DNA of 64,000 nucleotides from Streptomyces sp. RKAG290 (GTDB lineage: Bacteria > Actinomycetota > Actinomycetes > Streptomycetales > Streptomycetaceae): NCBI RefSeq assembly GCF_023701695.1, contig NZ_JAJOZC010000001.1, positions 6,757,894 to 6,821,893 of the forward strand. The letters run 5' to 3'. The position numbers were made by a program, and so were the translations under genes. Shown one piece after another: positions 46,441 through 56,065 of the stretch. Each line of letters opens with the position of its first letter. Positions within the stretch are counted from its first letter, which is position 1. The notes beneath the pieces were generated by a model. That model made no database searches. It worked only from the letters and a program-made list of their open reading frames with translations, and was not told the DNA's origin.

Positions 46441-46496
46441 ACGCCCCGGCCCGCACCGCACCGTCGGCGGGCGCCCCACGACTTGGAGGCATCACC

Positions 46497-47634
46497 ATGA
46501 GCACCACACACCACCCCATCGCGATCATCGGCGCCGGCCTCGGCGGTCTCACTCTCGCCCGTGTACTGCACGTGAACGGGATCGAGGCGGCCGTCTTCGA
46601 CCTGGAGGCCGACCGGAACGCCCGCACCCAGGGCGGCATGCTCGACATCCACGAGGAATCCGGCCAGGACGCCCTGCGCGCGGCCCAACTGCACGAGCGC
46701 TTCAGGGAGAAGGTCCACCCCGGCGGCGAGGCCATGCGCGTCCTCGACAAGCACGCCCGGGTGCTGTTGGAGCAGAAGGACGACGGCCAGGGCGACCGTC
46801 CCGAGATCGACCGAGGAGACCTGCGCGATCTCCTGCTCGACGCGCTCCCCGAGGACACCGTGCACTGGGGAAGCAGGATCACCGGCGCCAGACCGACCGG
46901 CTCAGGGCAGCACGAGGTCACACTCGCCGACGGCAGCGTCTTCACGACCGGCCTGCTCGTCGGGGCGGACGGTGCCTGGTCCCGCATCCGCCGCTGCTCT
47001 CCGATGCCGTCCCCGCCTACACGGGCATCTCCTTCGTGGAGCTGGACCTCTTCGAAGCCGACACCCACCACCCCGAGTGCGCCGAACTCATCGGCGGCGG
47101 GATGTTCTTCGCACTCGGTGACCACCGCGGATTCCTCGCCCACCGGGAATCCGACGGCAGCCTCCACATCTACACGCCCTGCGTGCCGCCGAGGACTGGC
47201 TGTCCACGATCGACTTCACCACCGCCGACGCCGCCAAGGCCGCACTGGCCGGGCACTTCGCCGACTGGGCACCCGCCCTGCGGCGGCTGATCACCGACGC
47301 CGACGGCGCGCTGGTGCCGAGGCTCATTCACGCACTGCCCGTCGGACACCACTGGAAGCGCACCCCGGGCATCACCCTGCTCGGCGACGCCGCCCACCTG
47401 ATGTCGCCGTTCGCGGGCGAAGGCGCCAATCTCGCCATGATCGACGGCGCCGACCTGGGCCGGGCACTCGCCGCACACCCGGGTGACATCGAGGCCGCGC
47501 TGGCCGCCTACGAGGCACCGATGTTCACGCGGGCCGAGAGGACCGCCCAGGACACCGCGGAGAGCCTGGAGATGATCTTCAACGATCACGCGCCGCAGCC
47601 GCTCGTCGACATGTTCACCTCGGCCGAGGGGTGA
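46497..47634 (+). pseudogene. TetX-like FAD monooxygenase, two frameshifts as sequenced
   Basis: An FAD-dependent monooxygenase, 379 residues if restored, that resembles TetX. Visible are the Rossmann motif IIGAGLGGLTLARVL, QGGMLDIHEESGQDALRAA, the PEIDRGDLRDLLL segment, and GDAAHLMSPFAGEGANLAM. The frame changes twice: near 46990-46993, where one added C turns RIRRCSPM into RIRPLLSDAVPAY, and near 47176, where one added G turns YTPCVPP into YTALRAAEDWL. With both added the length is exact. ATG 46497 has GGAGG upstream. TetX enzymes hydroxylate and inactivate tetracyclines; whether this one does is inference, but the TetR partner fits. Confidence 0.8.
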
Positions 47635-47738
47635 TGAGTTCCGGACGCCGGCCCCTGCGCTCACTCCCGCGGTGCGGGCCGCGTGTCGCCGGAGGCGGGG
47701 TGCGGGACGGCGGCATCGGCGCGGGATAGCGTGCCCGC

Positions 47739-48581
47739 ATGGTGAACGAGACCCCGGACACCCCGCGCCGCCGCAAGCTCCGTCCGACCCGGCGCGGCCG
47801 GCTGGTGCTGCTCATCGCCGCCGTGCTCGTTCTCGGGGTGGCCGCCGCCGTACTCGTACCGCTGCTGACGAGAGAGCCCGAGCGGACCCGTTCACTGGTG
47901 GTTCCCGAGGGGTGGCGGGCCTCCCAGGTGTACGCGGCCGTGGACAAGGTGCTGGGGGAGTCCTCCGGCACCACGGAGAAGGCCCTCGCGACGGCGGACC
48001 TGCCCCTCCCGGCGGAGGCGAAGGGCAACCCCGAGGGCTACCTCTTCCCCGCGACCTACCCCGTCACCGACGACAGCACCCCGCAGAGCCTGCTCCGCTA
48101 CATGGTCGACACGGCGGTCGAACGGTTCGGCGCGGAGCACATCACGGCCGGGGCGCAGCGCAACAACGTCACCGTCTACCAGACGGTGACCATCGCCAGT
48201 GTCGTGCAGGCGGAGGCGGACACCGCGGCCGACATGGGCAAGGTGGCCCGGGTCGTGCACAACCGGCTCGCACGGGACATGCCGCTCCAGATGGACTCCA
48301 CCCTCAACTACGCGCTGAACCGCAGCACCCTGGACACCACCGCGGGCGACACGAAGATCGACAGCCCGTACAACAGCTACGCCCGCAAGGGCCTGCCGCC
48401 CACCCCCATCGGCAATCCGGGCGAGCAGGCGATGGCGGCCGCGATCAGCCCCACTGCGGGCCGTTGGCTCTACTTCGTGACCGTCGCGCCTGGCGACACC
48501 CGCTTCACCGACGACTACGCGGAGCAGCAGCGCAACGTCGCGGAGTTCAACCGCAACCGCCACGGCGCAGGCAACGGCTGA
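47739..48581 (+). CDS. mltG: MltG-like endolytic transglycosylase
   Basis: A 280-residue YceG/MltG family protein with a single N-terminal membrane helix (about residues 22-44). The catalytic region shows QTVTIASVVQAEADTAADM, with Glu as the likely catalytic acid, followed by DSTLNYAL and NSYARKGLPPTPIGNPG. MltG cuts nascent peptidoglycan glycan strands. The protein is shorter than typical MltG because the LysM-like part is reduced. This is probably a paralogue; the main actinomycete copy is usually next to aroE. ATG 47739. Confidence 0.85.
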   Translation: MVNETPDTPRRRKLRPTRRGRLVLLIAAVLVLGVAAAVLVPLLTREPERTRSLVVPEGWRASQVYAAVDKVLGESSGTTEKALATADLPLPAEAKGNPEGYLFPATYPVTDDSTPQSLLRYMVDTAVERFGAEHITAGAQRNNVTVYQTVTIASVVQAEADTAADMGKVARVVHNRLARDMPLQMDSTLNYALNRSTLDTTAGDTKIDSPYNSYARKGLPPTPIGNPGEQAMAAAISPTAGRWLYFVTVAPGDTRFTDDYAEQQRNVAEFNRNRHGAGNG

Positions 48582-48622
48582 GCGGGCCGCCCCCCTTCCG
48601 GCGTCCTGGCGCCCGGCGCCGG

Positions 48623-49726
48623 TCAGGCCGCGGACGCCGCCCGTTCCGCCACCGGCCCGGTCCGCTCCAGCAGCCGTCCGATCGCGCGCACGGCGGCCCG
48701 CCCGGCCCGGTTGGCACCGATCGTGCTGGCGGACGGCCCGTACCCGACGAGATGGATGCGCGGGTCGCGCGCGGCCTGTGTCCCCTCGACCCGGATGCCG
48801 CCACCGGGCTCGCGAAGTCTCATCGGGGCGAGATGGCCGACGACGGGCCGGAAGCCGGTCGCCCAGAGGATGACATCGGCCTCGACCGTGCGCCCGTCGT
48901 CCCAGGCCACGCCGGACGGGGTGATCCGGTCGAACATCGGCAGGCGGTCGAGCACCCCCGACTCACGGGCGCGCCGGACGGCGTCGGTGACCGGCAGACC
49001 CGTCACGCTCACCACGCTCTGTGGAGGCAGCCCGCGCCGCACCCGGTCCGCGACCATCGCCACGGCCGCCCGTCCCTGGTCCGCGCCGAACGGGCCCTCG
49101 CGGAAGACGGGTGGCCGGCGTGTCACCCAGTACGTGTCCGCCGCCACGCCGGCGATCTCCATCAGGTGCTGGGTACCGGAGGCCCCGCCGCCCACCACGA
49201 CCACCCGCCGGCCGGCGAACCCGTCCGGCCCCGGGTAGTCCGCCGTGTGCAGCTGGCGGCCCCCGAAGGTGTCCTGGCCCGGATAGCGCGGCCGGAACGG
49301 CCGGTCCCAGGTCCCCGTCGCATTGATCAGGGCCCGGGTCGCGTACGTACCCTCGGAGGTTTCGACGAGCAGCCGTCCCCCGTCGCCCTCCCGGACCGCG
49401 CTCACCCCGACCGGCCGGTGCACCCGCAGGTCGAAGGTGCGTTCGTACGAGTCGAAGTACTCGCCGATCACCTCGGACGAGGGCCTGCTGTCGTCGGCGC
49501 CGGCCAGCTCCATGCCGGGCAGCGCGTACATCCCGTGCACCTTGCCGTACGTCAGCGACGGCCAGCGGAACTGCCAGGCACCACCGGGGCGCGGGGCATG
49601 ATCGAGCACCACGAAATCACGATCCGGCTCCAGGCCGGCGCGACGCAGGTGGTAGGCGCTGGACAAGCCCGCCTGTCCAGCACCCACCACCACGACATCC
49701 ACCTGCGGCACCCCGACGTTGTTCAC
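48623..49726 (-). CDS. flavin-containing monooxygenase
   Basis: A 367-residue single-component flavoprotein. It has an FAD Rossmann motif VVVVGAGQAGLSSAYHL, an NADPH site VVVVGGGASGTQHLMEIAG, and the ATGFRPVV C-terminal signature. It would oxygenate a nitrogen or sulfur centre. GTG 49726 is the likely start; GTG 49711 is an alternative. It lies 52 bases downstream of ssuD on the same strand, so it may be the last gene of the sulfonate operon. Confidence 0.87.
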   Translation of the reverse strand: MNNVGVPQVDVVVVGAGQAGLSSAYHLRRAGLEPDRDFVVLDHAPRPGGAWQFRWPSLTYGKVHGMYALPGMELAGADDSRPSSEVIGEYFDSYERTFDLRVHRPVGVSAVREGDGGRLLVETSEGTYATRALINATGTWDRPFRPRYPGQDTFGGRQLHTADYPGPDGFAGRRVVVVGGGASGTQHLMEIAGVAADTYWVTRRPPVFREGPFGADQGRAAVAMVADRVRRGLPPQSVVSVTGLPVTDAVRRARESGVLDRLPMFDRITPSGVAWDDGRTVEADVILWATGFRPVVGHLAPMRLREPGGGIRVEGTQAARDPRIHLVGYGPSASTIGANRAGRAAVRAIGRLLERTGPVAERAASAA

Positions 49727-49778
49727 GCTTCTACCAACTATGCCGGGGTCGTGGATCTTCCCGCAGGCTCTGGGCGGC

Positions 49779-50987
49779 TCAGCGCCCCCCGGCGAACAGC
49801 AGCGGCGCCCCACCTGGTGCGGAGGCCGGCCGGCCGTTGACCGCGGGCACCCCCAGCAGGGGGGACGCCGGCACGGTCGACAGCAGGCCCCGGGCCGCGA
49901 GCTCCGGGGTGACGCCCTCGCCGAACCAGTACGCCTCCTCAAGGTGCGGGTACCCGGAGAGCACGAAGTGCTCCACACCCAGGGCGTGGTACTCCTCGAT
50001 CCGGTCCGCGACCTCCTTGTGGCTGCCGACCAGCGCGGTGCCCGCGCCGCCCCGCACCAGGCCGACGCCCGCCCACAGATTCGGTGCGATCTCCAGCTTG
50101 TCGCGCGAGCCGCCGTGCAGCGCCAGCATCCGTTGCTGCCCCACCGACTCGCTGCGCCCCAGCGCCTGCTGGGCCGCGGCGATCGTGTCGGCGTCGAGGT
50201 CGCCGAGCAGCCGGTCGGCCGTCGCCCACGCCTCGCGCGAGGAGTCGCGCGAGATGGTGTGCAGCCGGATGCCGAACCGGACCGTGCGCCCCTGCTCCTC
50301 GGCCAGCCCCCGGATCCAGTCGATCTTCTTCTTCACGTCCGCGGGCGGCTCGCCCCACGTCAGATACACGTCGGCGTGCTCGGCCGCGACCGGCCCGGCC
50401 GCAGCCGACGAGCCACCGAAGAAGATCTCCGGCAGCGGGTCCGGCGGCAGCGCCGTCAGCCCGCCCTCCACCTGATAGTGCTCACCGTCGAAGTCGAACG
50501 GCTGCCCGCTCCACGCACCCCGCACCACCGACAGGAACTCCGCGGTCCTGGCATAGCGCCGGTCGTGGTCCAGGTGGTCGCCGAACCGCCGCTGCTCCGT
50601 GGAGTCGCCACCCGTCACGACGTTGAGCAGCAGCCTCCCGCGGGTGATGCGCTGGTACGTCGCGGCCATCTGCGCGGCGAGCACCGGTGAGATCACGCCC
50701 GGCCGGAAAGCCACCAGGAACTTCAGCCGCTCGGTGTGCTGGGCCAGCGCCACCGTCGTCAGCCACGCGTCCTCGCACCAGGTCCCGGTCGGCGTCAGCA
50801 CGGCCTCGAATCCCAGCTGCTCCGCGGCCTTGGCGATCTGCGCCAGATACTCGATATCGGGTGCGCGCACCCCGCTGACCGGAGTGATCCGGTCCCGCTT
50901 GATCCCGCCGTCGGTGTACGCGTGCCGGTCGACGAGCGTGCGCCCGTCGCCGCCCGTGGGGAGGAACCAGTGCAGGTGGACGTTCAT
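49779..50987 (-). CDS. ssuD: FMNH2-dependent alkanesulfonate monooxygenase
   Basis: A 402-residue luciferase-like monooxygenase that releases sulfite from alkanesulfonates using reduced FMN and oxygen. Its N-terminus MNVHLHWFLPTGGDGRTL, and GTWCEDAWLTTVALAQHTERL, and NVVTGGDSTEQRRFGDHLDHDRRYARTAEF (described in parts) are typical of SsuD. Its start overlaps the ssuA stop (ATGA), so expression is coupled. It is the catalytic enzyme of the sulfonate operon and needs a flavin reductase, not seen nearby. Confidence 0.93.
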   Translation of the reverse strand: MNVHLHWFLPTGGDGRTLVDRHAYTDGGIKRDRITPVSGVRAPDIEYLAQIAKAAEQLGFEAVLTPTGTWCEDAWLTTVALAQHTERLKFLVAFRPGVISPVLAAQMAATYQRITRGRLLLNVVTGGDSTEQRRFGDHLDHDRRYARTAEFLSVVRGAWSGQPFDFDGEHYQVEGGLTALPPDPLPEIFFGGSSAAAGPVAAEHADVYLTWGEPPADVKKKIDWIRGLAEEQGRTVRFGIRLHTISRDSSREAWATADRLLGDLDADTIAAAQQALGRSESVGQQRMLALHGGSRDKLEIAPNLWAGVGLVRGGAGTALVGSHKEVADRIEEYHALGVEHFVLSGYPHLEEAYWFGEGVTPELAARGLLSTVPASPLLGVPAVNGRPASAPGGAPLLFAGGR

Positions 50988-52012
50988 GAGGAGGCCTTTC
51001 CGTACGTGCGGGGAGCTGCCGAGGAGGGCGGCAGGTCGCGGTTGAAGCGGGTGTCGACGTAGTCCTTGAAGGTGAAGCGGTGCGGGATGAGCTTCAGATC
51101 GGCGAAGGTGTCCGCGATCTCCTGCTCCGAGGCGATCGCCGCCGGATCGATGGCGACGGCGACCCGGGTGCCGGCCGTCAGCTTGACCGCGTCCAGCGCG
51201 ACCTCGTAGGGCAGGCCGGTCTCCTTCGCCCAGACCTTCGCCCACGCCCCGGGGTGCTTGAACACCCACTTCTGCGCCCGGTTCAGACGGACCAGCAGAT
51301 CGCCGATGGCCTTCGACTTCCCGGAGTCCTTGAGCGCGGCGGGCGCGGCGACCTGGAACCCGAGGCCGTTGACGACGCCCTCACCCGTGGTCAGCACCCG
51401 GGCCTTGTTGCCGCGCAGCACCTGAGAGGTGTACGGGTCCCAGATCGCCCAGGCGTCGACCTTGCCCCGGCTGAACGCGGCCAGCGCGTCGGCCGGCTGG
51501 AGATACTTCAGCTTCACGTCGGAGAGGCTGAGCCCCGCCTTCTTCAGTGAGCTGATCAGCTGGAAGTGGGCGGAGCTGCCCTGGGCGACCGCGATCGACC
51601 TGCCCTTGAGCTGGGCGGGGCTCCGCAGCGGCGAGTCCTTGGGGACCACGATCGTCTCACCGGCCGAGGAGCCGTGCGTGGCCCCCACCACCGCGATCTT
51701 GGAACCGGCGCCGGCGGCGAACACCGGCGGGGTGTTGCCGACCCCGCCGATGTCCACGGCCCCGGCGTTGACCGCTTCGAGAAGGGGTGGTCCTGAGGTG
51801 AAGGTGGACCACTTGATGCGGTAGTCGAGGTCGTCCAGCTCTCCGGACGCGCGCAGGAGGGCTTCGTAACCCCCCTTCTGGTCACCGATGTTGAGCGTGA
51901 TGCTGCCCTTTCCGTCGGTGTTGCTCGCGGTGGACGCGGAGGTGGCACCGCCGCAGGCGGTGAGCAGCAGGGCGAAGGGCAGCAGCAGGGCGGGCAGGGT
52001 ACGTCGGTTCAT
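50984..52012 (-). CDS. ssuA: aliphatic sulfonate ABC transporter substrate-binding lipoprotein
   Basis: A 342-residue lipoprotein (signal ending LLLTAC). It binds aliphatic sulfonates outside the membrane. The NMT1/SsuA fold is shown by NIGDQKGGYEALLRASGELD, then DIGGVGNTPPVFAAGA, and AFSRGKVDAWAIWDPYTSQ. It partners with SsuB and SsuC. ATG 52012; it lies 31 bases after ssuB. Confidence 0.93.
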   Translation of the reverse strand: MNRRTLPALLLPFALLLTACGGATSASTASNTDGKGSITLNIGDQKGGYEALLRASGELDDLDYRIKWSTFTSGPPLLEAVNAGAVDIGGVGNTPPVFAAGAGSKIAVVGATHGSSAGETIVVPKDSPLRSPAQLKGRSIAVAQGSSAHFQLISSLKKAGLSLSDVKLKYLQPADALAAFSRGKVDAWAIWDPYTSQVLRGNKARVLTTGEGVVNGLGFQVAAPAALKDSGKSKAIGDLLVRLNRAQKWVFKHPGAWAKVWAKETGLPYEVALDAVKLTAGTRVAVAIDPAAIASEQEIADTFADLKLIPHRFTFKDYVDTRFNRDLPPSSAAPRTYGKASS

Positions 52013-52043
52013 GTCGTCTCACTCCGGTCCGGGTGGGGAGGGT

Positions 52044-52819
52044 TCAGGGGGTCTCTGCGGTCGGGGCGGGGCTCTCCACGCCGAGCTCAGTGAGCAGCCG
52101 GGTGCGCAGCGCGGCGAACTCGGGCGTGCCGGGGCCGCGAGGGCGGCCCAGGGCGACCGGCGTCTCGTACGCGATGACGCCGTCCCGCATCACCAGCGCG
52201 CGGTCGGCGAGCAGGAGTGCCTCGTCCACGTCGTGCGTGACCAGCAGCACGGCGCAGCCACGGCGCTGCCAGAGCTCGGCCACCAGTTGCTGGGCCTTGA
52301 TCCTGGTCAGCGCGTCGAGCGCGCCGAACGGCTCGTCGAGCAGCAGCAGATCAGGCTCACGTCCCAGCGCCCGGGCCAGCGAGGCACGCTGCGCCTCACC
52401 ACCCGAGAGCGTCCTGGGCCAGGCCCCGGACCGCTCGGCGAGACCCACCTCCGCCAACGCCTTCTCTGCGACCGCGCGTTCGGGCTTGCCGGGCAGCCCG
52501 AGCAGGACATTGCGCCAGACCCGCTTCCACGGCATCAGCCGCGGCGCCTGGAAGGCGACTGCCCGCCGCTTGGGGACCAGGACGGTCCCCTGGATCTCCC
52601 GGTCGAGGCCCGCGAGCACCCGCAGCAGAGTCGACTTGCCGCATCCGCTGCGACCGAGCAGAACGGTGAACTCCCCGGCTCGCAGGGTGAGATCGAGCCC
52701 GTCGACCACGGCCCGGCCGTCGAAGGAGCGCGTCAGCCCTCGACGCGTACGGCAGCCTCCGGCAGCGCCGATGAGGCGGGGGAGGGGGCGCTCACTGGCC
52801 CGTGAAGGTCGGTCGCCAT
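52044..52819 (-). CDS. ssuB: aliphatic sulfonate ABC transporter ATP-binding protein, N-terminus frameshifted
   Basis: The ATPase of the sulfonate importer, 258 residues if restored. It has Walker A GRSGCGKST, signature LSGGEAQR, Walker B LLLLDEPFGALD and H-loop VTHDVDEA. ATG 52819 (MATDLHGPVSAP) overlaps ssuC by 28 bases, but its frame ends soon after VRVEG. At the C run 52737-52739 one added base gives VRVEGLTRSFDGRAVV and an exact length. The downstream frame alone lacks a sensible start. Confidence 0.88.
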
Positions 52820-53685
52820 TGCAGCAGCAGCCTTTCGAGAATGCGGACGATGACATCGGCGGTGAGGCCGAGGAAGGCGTAGACGACCAGGCAGACGACG
52901 ATGACGTCGGTCCGGAAGAACTCCCTGGCCTGGTTCATCAGGAAGCCGATCCCGGCATCGGCGTTCACGGACTCGCCGAACACCAGCGCAAGCCACGCGG
53001 TCGCCAGCGAGTAGCGCAGCCCCGTCATGGCCCCGGGCAGCGCGCCAGGAAGCACCACATGACGCACCAGGCCCCACCGCCCGAGCCCCAACGACTCACC
53101 GGCCTCGATGAGTTGGGGGTCCACGCCGCGAATGCCCGCGTACACATTGAGATACAGATGGAAGGCCACGCCGAGCGCGATCAGCGCCACCTTCGGAGCC
53201 TCACCGATTCCCAGCCAGATGATGAACAGTGGGATGAGCCCGACCCAGGGAACGGTGCGCAGCATCTGCACGCTCGCGTCGACCAGATCCTCACCCAGCC
53301 GGGAGAGCCCGGAGACCAGCGCCAGCGCGGTCCCGACGGCGCCGCCGAGCACCAGCCCGACCGCGACCCGCTGTAGCGAGATGCCCATCGCCGAGGTCAG
53401 GGTCCCGTCGGCGATCAGATCCGATCCGGCGCGGGCGATGGTGCCGGGCGAGGCCAGTATGTCCGGATGCAGCACACCGGTAGCACTGAGCACCTGCCAC
53501 AGGGCCAGCAGGAGCAGCGGGCCGACGGTGCGCCGGAGCCACCGGGGCACGTTCCGCAGCCGCGTTCCACGGGCGGCGGCCGGAACGACGGGCTCCAGGA
53601 CGAGCGGACTCCGGTGGACCGAAATCTCGGGCGAACCGGATTTCGGGGATATATCCGGCGGTGCGAGAGCGTGGTCGAGTGTCAT
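52792..53685 (-). CDS. ssuC: aliphatic sulfonate ABC transporter permease
   Basis: A 297-residue permease with about six membrane helices. The EAA loop typical of binding-protein-dependent permeases reads EAGESLGLGRWGLVRHVVLPGALPG. It is the first large gene of the ssu operon (order leader peptide, C, B, A, D). Its ATG 53685 is 207 bases downstream of the leader peptide stop, a gap that could hold an attenuator. Confidence 0.93.
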   Translation of the reverse strand: MTLDHALAPPDISPKSGSPEISVHRSPLVLEPVVPAAARGTRLRNVPRWLRRTVGPLLLLALWQVLSATGVLHPDILASPGTIARAGSDLIADGTLTSAMGISLQRVAVGLVLGGAVGTALALVSGLSRLGEDLVDASVQMLRTVPWVGLIPLFIIWLGIGEAPKVALIALGVAFHLYLNVYAGIRGVDPQLIEAGESLGLGRWGLVRHVVLPGALPGAMTGLRYSLATAWLALVFGESVNADAGIGFLMNQAREFFRTDVIVVCLVVYAFLGLTADVIVRILERLLLQWRPTFTGQ

Positions 53686-53735
53686 GAGGGCTCCATGAGC
53701 GGTTCACGGGCAGGGGGAGGGCGCACCCCGGCGCC

Positions 53736-53752
53736 CGGCCGCCGGACGGCCG
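53736..53752 (-). promoter_or_regulatory. hairpin in ssu leader
   Basis: CGGCCG and CGGCCG pair across a five-base loop (CCGGA) inside a very GC-rich part of the region between the leader peptide and ssuC. It is a candidate element of a transcription or translation attenuator; alternative pairings were not computed. Confidence 0.35.
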
Positions 53753-53891
53753 CGCCACCGCGGCGGCAGGGCTACCGCGACGGGATGACGGGACGCAATA
53801 CGACGGGACGGGCGCGACAGAACGCGTACGACGTCAGGAACGGGCGGCTGTGCGCCCGGGTCTCACTGACGGAAAAAGCGCTGAGAGAACG

Positions 53892-53975
53892 TCAGCAGCC
53901 GCGACAACACGCGGCGGAAGCCACCCGCAGCAGGTCGATGTGACCGCGCGAAGTGAGCAGAGCTGATCGGAACAT
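53892..53975 (-). CDS. cysteine-containing leader peptide upstream of ssu operon
   Basis: A 27-residue open frame, ATG 53975 to TGA 53892, ending HIDLLRVASAACCRGC. The HxDLxRxxSAxC core with a cluster of C-terminal Cys codons is the known type of short actinobacterial leader peptide found ahead of sulfur assimilation genes. Cysteine codons near the end would let ribosome stalling at low Cys-tRNA report sulfur starvation and raise expression of the sulfonate importer and monooxygenase. The peptide itself need not function. Spacing of 207 bases to ssuC leaves room for the regulatory structure. Confidence 0.8.
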   Translation of the reverse strand: MFRSALLTSRGHIDLLRVASAACCRGC

Positions 53976-54066
53976 GGCGCTGAACGTAGCCACCCTCAAG
54001 GAAGCGGTCAATGCCGTCTCGGCACGTGGACGCGCGATCTTGCCGTACGGGCAGGAGAATGAGGAC

Positions 54067-54489
54067 ATGTCCTCTGCCTTCACCACCAGCGTCCTGCACA
54101 TCGCCACGGGAACGACGGAGACCGTCACCGATCTGACCTCCGACTGCGAGCAGTTCCTCACCCGGACGGCCGCCGGCCGCGACGGCCTGCTCAACATCTT
54201 CGTACCGCACGCCACCGCCGGCATCGCCGTCCTGGAGACCGGCGCGGGCAGCGACGACGACCTTCTCTCGGCCCTGCACGCACTGCTCCCCGCCGACGAC
54301 CGCTGGCAACACCGCCACGGCAGCCCCGGCCACGGCCGCGACCACGTACTCCCCGCCTTCGTGCCGCCGCACGCGACGCTGCCGGTGATCGCGGGGCGGC
54401 TGGAGCTGGGGACGTGGCAGTCGGTGTGCCTGGTGGACACCAACAAGGACAATGCCAACCGTCAGGTCCGGCTGAGCTTCCTCGGTTAG
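54067..54489 (+). CDS. YjbQ/UPF0047 family protein
   Basis: A 140-residue protein of the secondary thiamine-phosphate synthase-like family. Conserved motifs are the HATAGIAVLE segment, GHGRDHVLPAF, and the C-terminal GTWQSVCLVDTNK, with His residues that could bind zinc. The family's true role is unsettled. ATG 54067 is taken over an earlier in-frame ATG at 53973 because the conserved part begins at SSAFTTSVLHIATGT and a GGAG site precedes it. Confidence 0.87.
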   Translation: MSSAFTTSVLHIATGTTETVTDLTSDCEQFLTRTAAGRDGLLNIFVPHATAGIAVLETGAGSDDDLLSALHALLPADDRWQHRHGSPGHGRDHVLPAFVPPHATLPVIAGRLELGTWQSVCLVDTNKDNANRQVRLSFLG

Positions 54490-54714
54490 TGGGTCGCCGG
54501 ACGGAAACGTGCAGGGGAAGCCCGGCCGCGCCGACCGAGTGGTGCGCGTCGATGTGATTCGATCCGGAAGCCGGCATCGGCGGTGGGTTGCTGCACCTGG
54601 AACAGCAGGGTGCCTACGGTGACCCTGGCCGGAAACGTCAGCGGCAGCGCGGCGACCGGCCTCCGTTCGGGTTCTCAGCGGCGGGTGGCACCGGTGACGG
54701 CAGGCGTCGACGGA

Positions 54715-55980
54715 CTACCTGGCGTCGCGCTGCCGGCGCGCACGCTCGAACTCGGCGTTGTCCGACATCCAGGAGCCGTGCTGTTCGAGTGCGGCGCAGC
54801 CGCCGCGGACGAAGGTGCTCACCAGGTTCCGGTATCCGCTCATCCCGTCGACCAGGCTGTACTCGACCCGGTACTCAGGATCCGACCCGCCGCCTTCACC
54901 CTCGTGCACTGTCGTGACCCGGGCTATGGAGTCCGCGTAGAAGTGGAGCTGGATCCCTTCGCCCCTCTCCTCGTCCTCGATGGTGAACACTTCGTTGTCC
55001 GCGGCGGAGCGATCGCCGACGAACTCCCAGAACTCCGCGGTGGCAGTGCGGGGATTGCCGGCAAGCCACTTCTTCTCGACGCCCTTGTCGTCGGTGAACG
55101 ACAGGGCCGTTTTCCTCGCACCCGCGCCGAAGCGGTCGCGGTCGCCGGCAGCCTTCTCGTCATCTTCCATGGGCGTGCTCCGGGAGCGGTCCGCGGCCTC
55201 CGTGCACAGCAGGAAGCTCACGGTACGCACCGCGTCATCGACGAGCTCAGGGTGTGCGCGCCGCACGGCCGTGTCGACCGCCGTCGCCATCCGGTCCCAG
55301 TCGCGCTTGTCCGTGGCGCGCTTTCCCCGTCGCGGATCGCGGCCGATCCGCATACCGGCGCACGCCTGCTCCGCGGTGGCGATCACCCGCATGACCTCGG
55401 GCAGCAGCGCGGGGTCGACGGCATCGGGCTTCCGCCTCGGAACCGTCGAGCCGTGCAGGTACTGGCCCGTGTAGCTCAGAATCGACGCGTCGAGCGGACC
55501 GAGTACTGTTCCGCGCTCGGCACGACGGCGGTTCGCGTGGTACTCCTGAGCGCGCTTCCCGTCGGACGTCTCCGTCGCCGCGCGCATCGCGGCGCAGACC
55601 TCACCGCTCTCGAGCAGATCGATGTCGGCCCCATGGGCGATGAGCCGACCCCGGTCCCACGGGATGCGTTGGAAGAGCGCGTCGAGGTCCGAGGGTGAGG
55701 AGAGGAGGATCGGGTCCAGGAGCGCGACGGCGGCGTTCTCGTCGAGCCGGCCCCGGGTTCCGGCGGCGTCGCACAGCGGAAGGACCGCACTCCACAGCAG
55801 CAGGTGTCTGGCCAGGTCCTCCTGGATCACCGCAAAATGGGCTTCCCCGATCGAGAACGTGAACGTGCGAGGCTCATGGTTGGCGTCGGCCCCGGCACCG
55901 AGCATCAGCTTCAGCTGACCGTCCTCGCGTATCACGTTCGGGATCCAGCCGCTCCTGCGCGTGAAAACGATGTCTCTCAT
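54715..55980 (-). CDS. DUF6357-like protein of unknown function
   Basis: A 421-residue cytosolic protein with no signal peptide or clear catalytic motif. Its first 280 residues are mostly helical (RDIVFTRRSGWIPNVIRE, QEDLARHLLLWSAVLP, and PRRGKRATDKRDWDRM). I recall the family as DUF6357, common in Streptomyces. The C-terminal part (about 289-415) matches the N-terminal module of the neighbouring upstream gene: both have (F/Y)TIED, IAR(V/I), VEY or FEY, then a G...L..xG.W.SD end. ATG 55980. This part of the annotation is low in functional content. Confidence 0.75.
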   Translation of the reverse strand: MRDIVFTRRSGWIPNVIREDGQLKLMLGAGADANHEPRTFTFSIGEAHFAVIQEDLARHLLLWSAVLPLCDAAGTRGRLDENAAVALLDPILLSSPSDLDALFQRIPWDRGRLIAHGADIDLLESGEVCAAMRAATETSDGKRAQEYHANRRRAERGTVLGPLDASILSYTGQYLHGSTVPRRKPDAVDPALLPEVMRVIATAEQACAGMRIGRDPRRGKRATDKRDWDRMATAVDTAVRRAHPELVDDAVRTVSFLLCTEAADRSRSTPMEDDEKAAGDRDRFGAGARKTALSFTDDKGVEKKWLAGNPRTATAEFWEFVGDRSAADNEVFTIEDEERGEGIQLHFYADSIARVTTVHEGEGGGSDPEYRVEYSLVDGMSGYRNLVSTFVRGGCAALEQHGSWMSDNAEFERARRQRDAR

Positions 55981-56065
55981 GGACTCAGTCTTCCATCAGA
56001 AGAGACCGGCGAGTCCTGCCCGCACCGATCTGACCAGCCGCTTTCGTGTACACCCACGCCGTCGG

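Noticed and set aside
52044..52856. ssuB read from an ATG at 52856 in a single frame
   Set aside because: The first 38 residues are unlike SsuB and overlap ssuC; the start at 52819 joined by a one-base correction gives a normal N-terminus.
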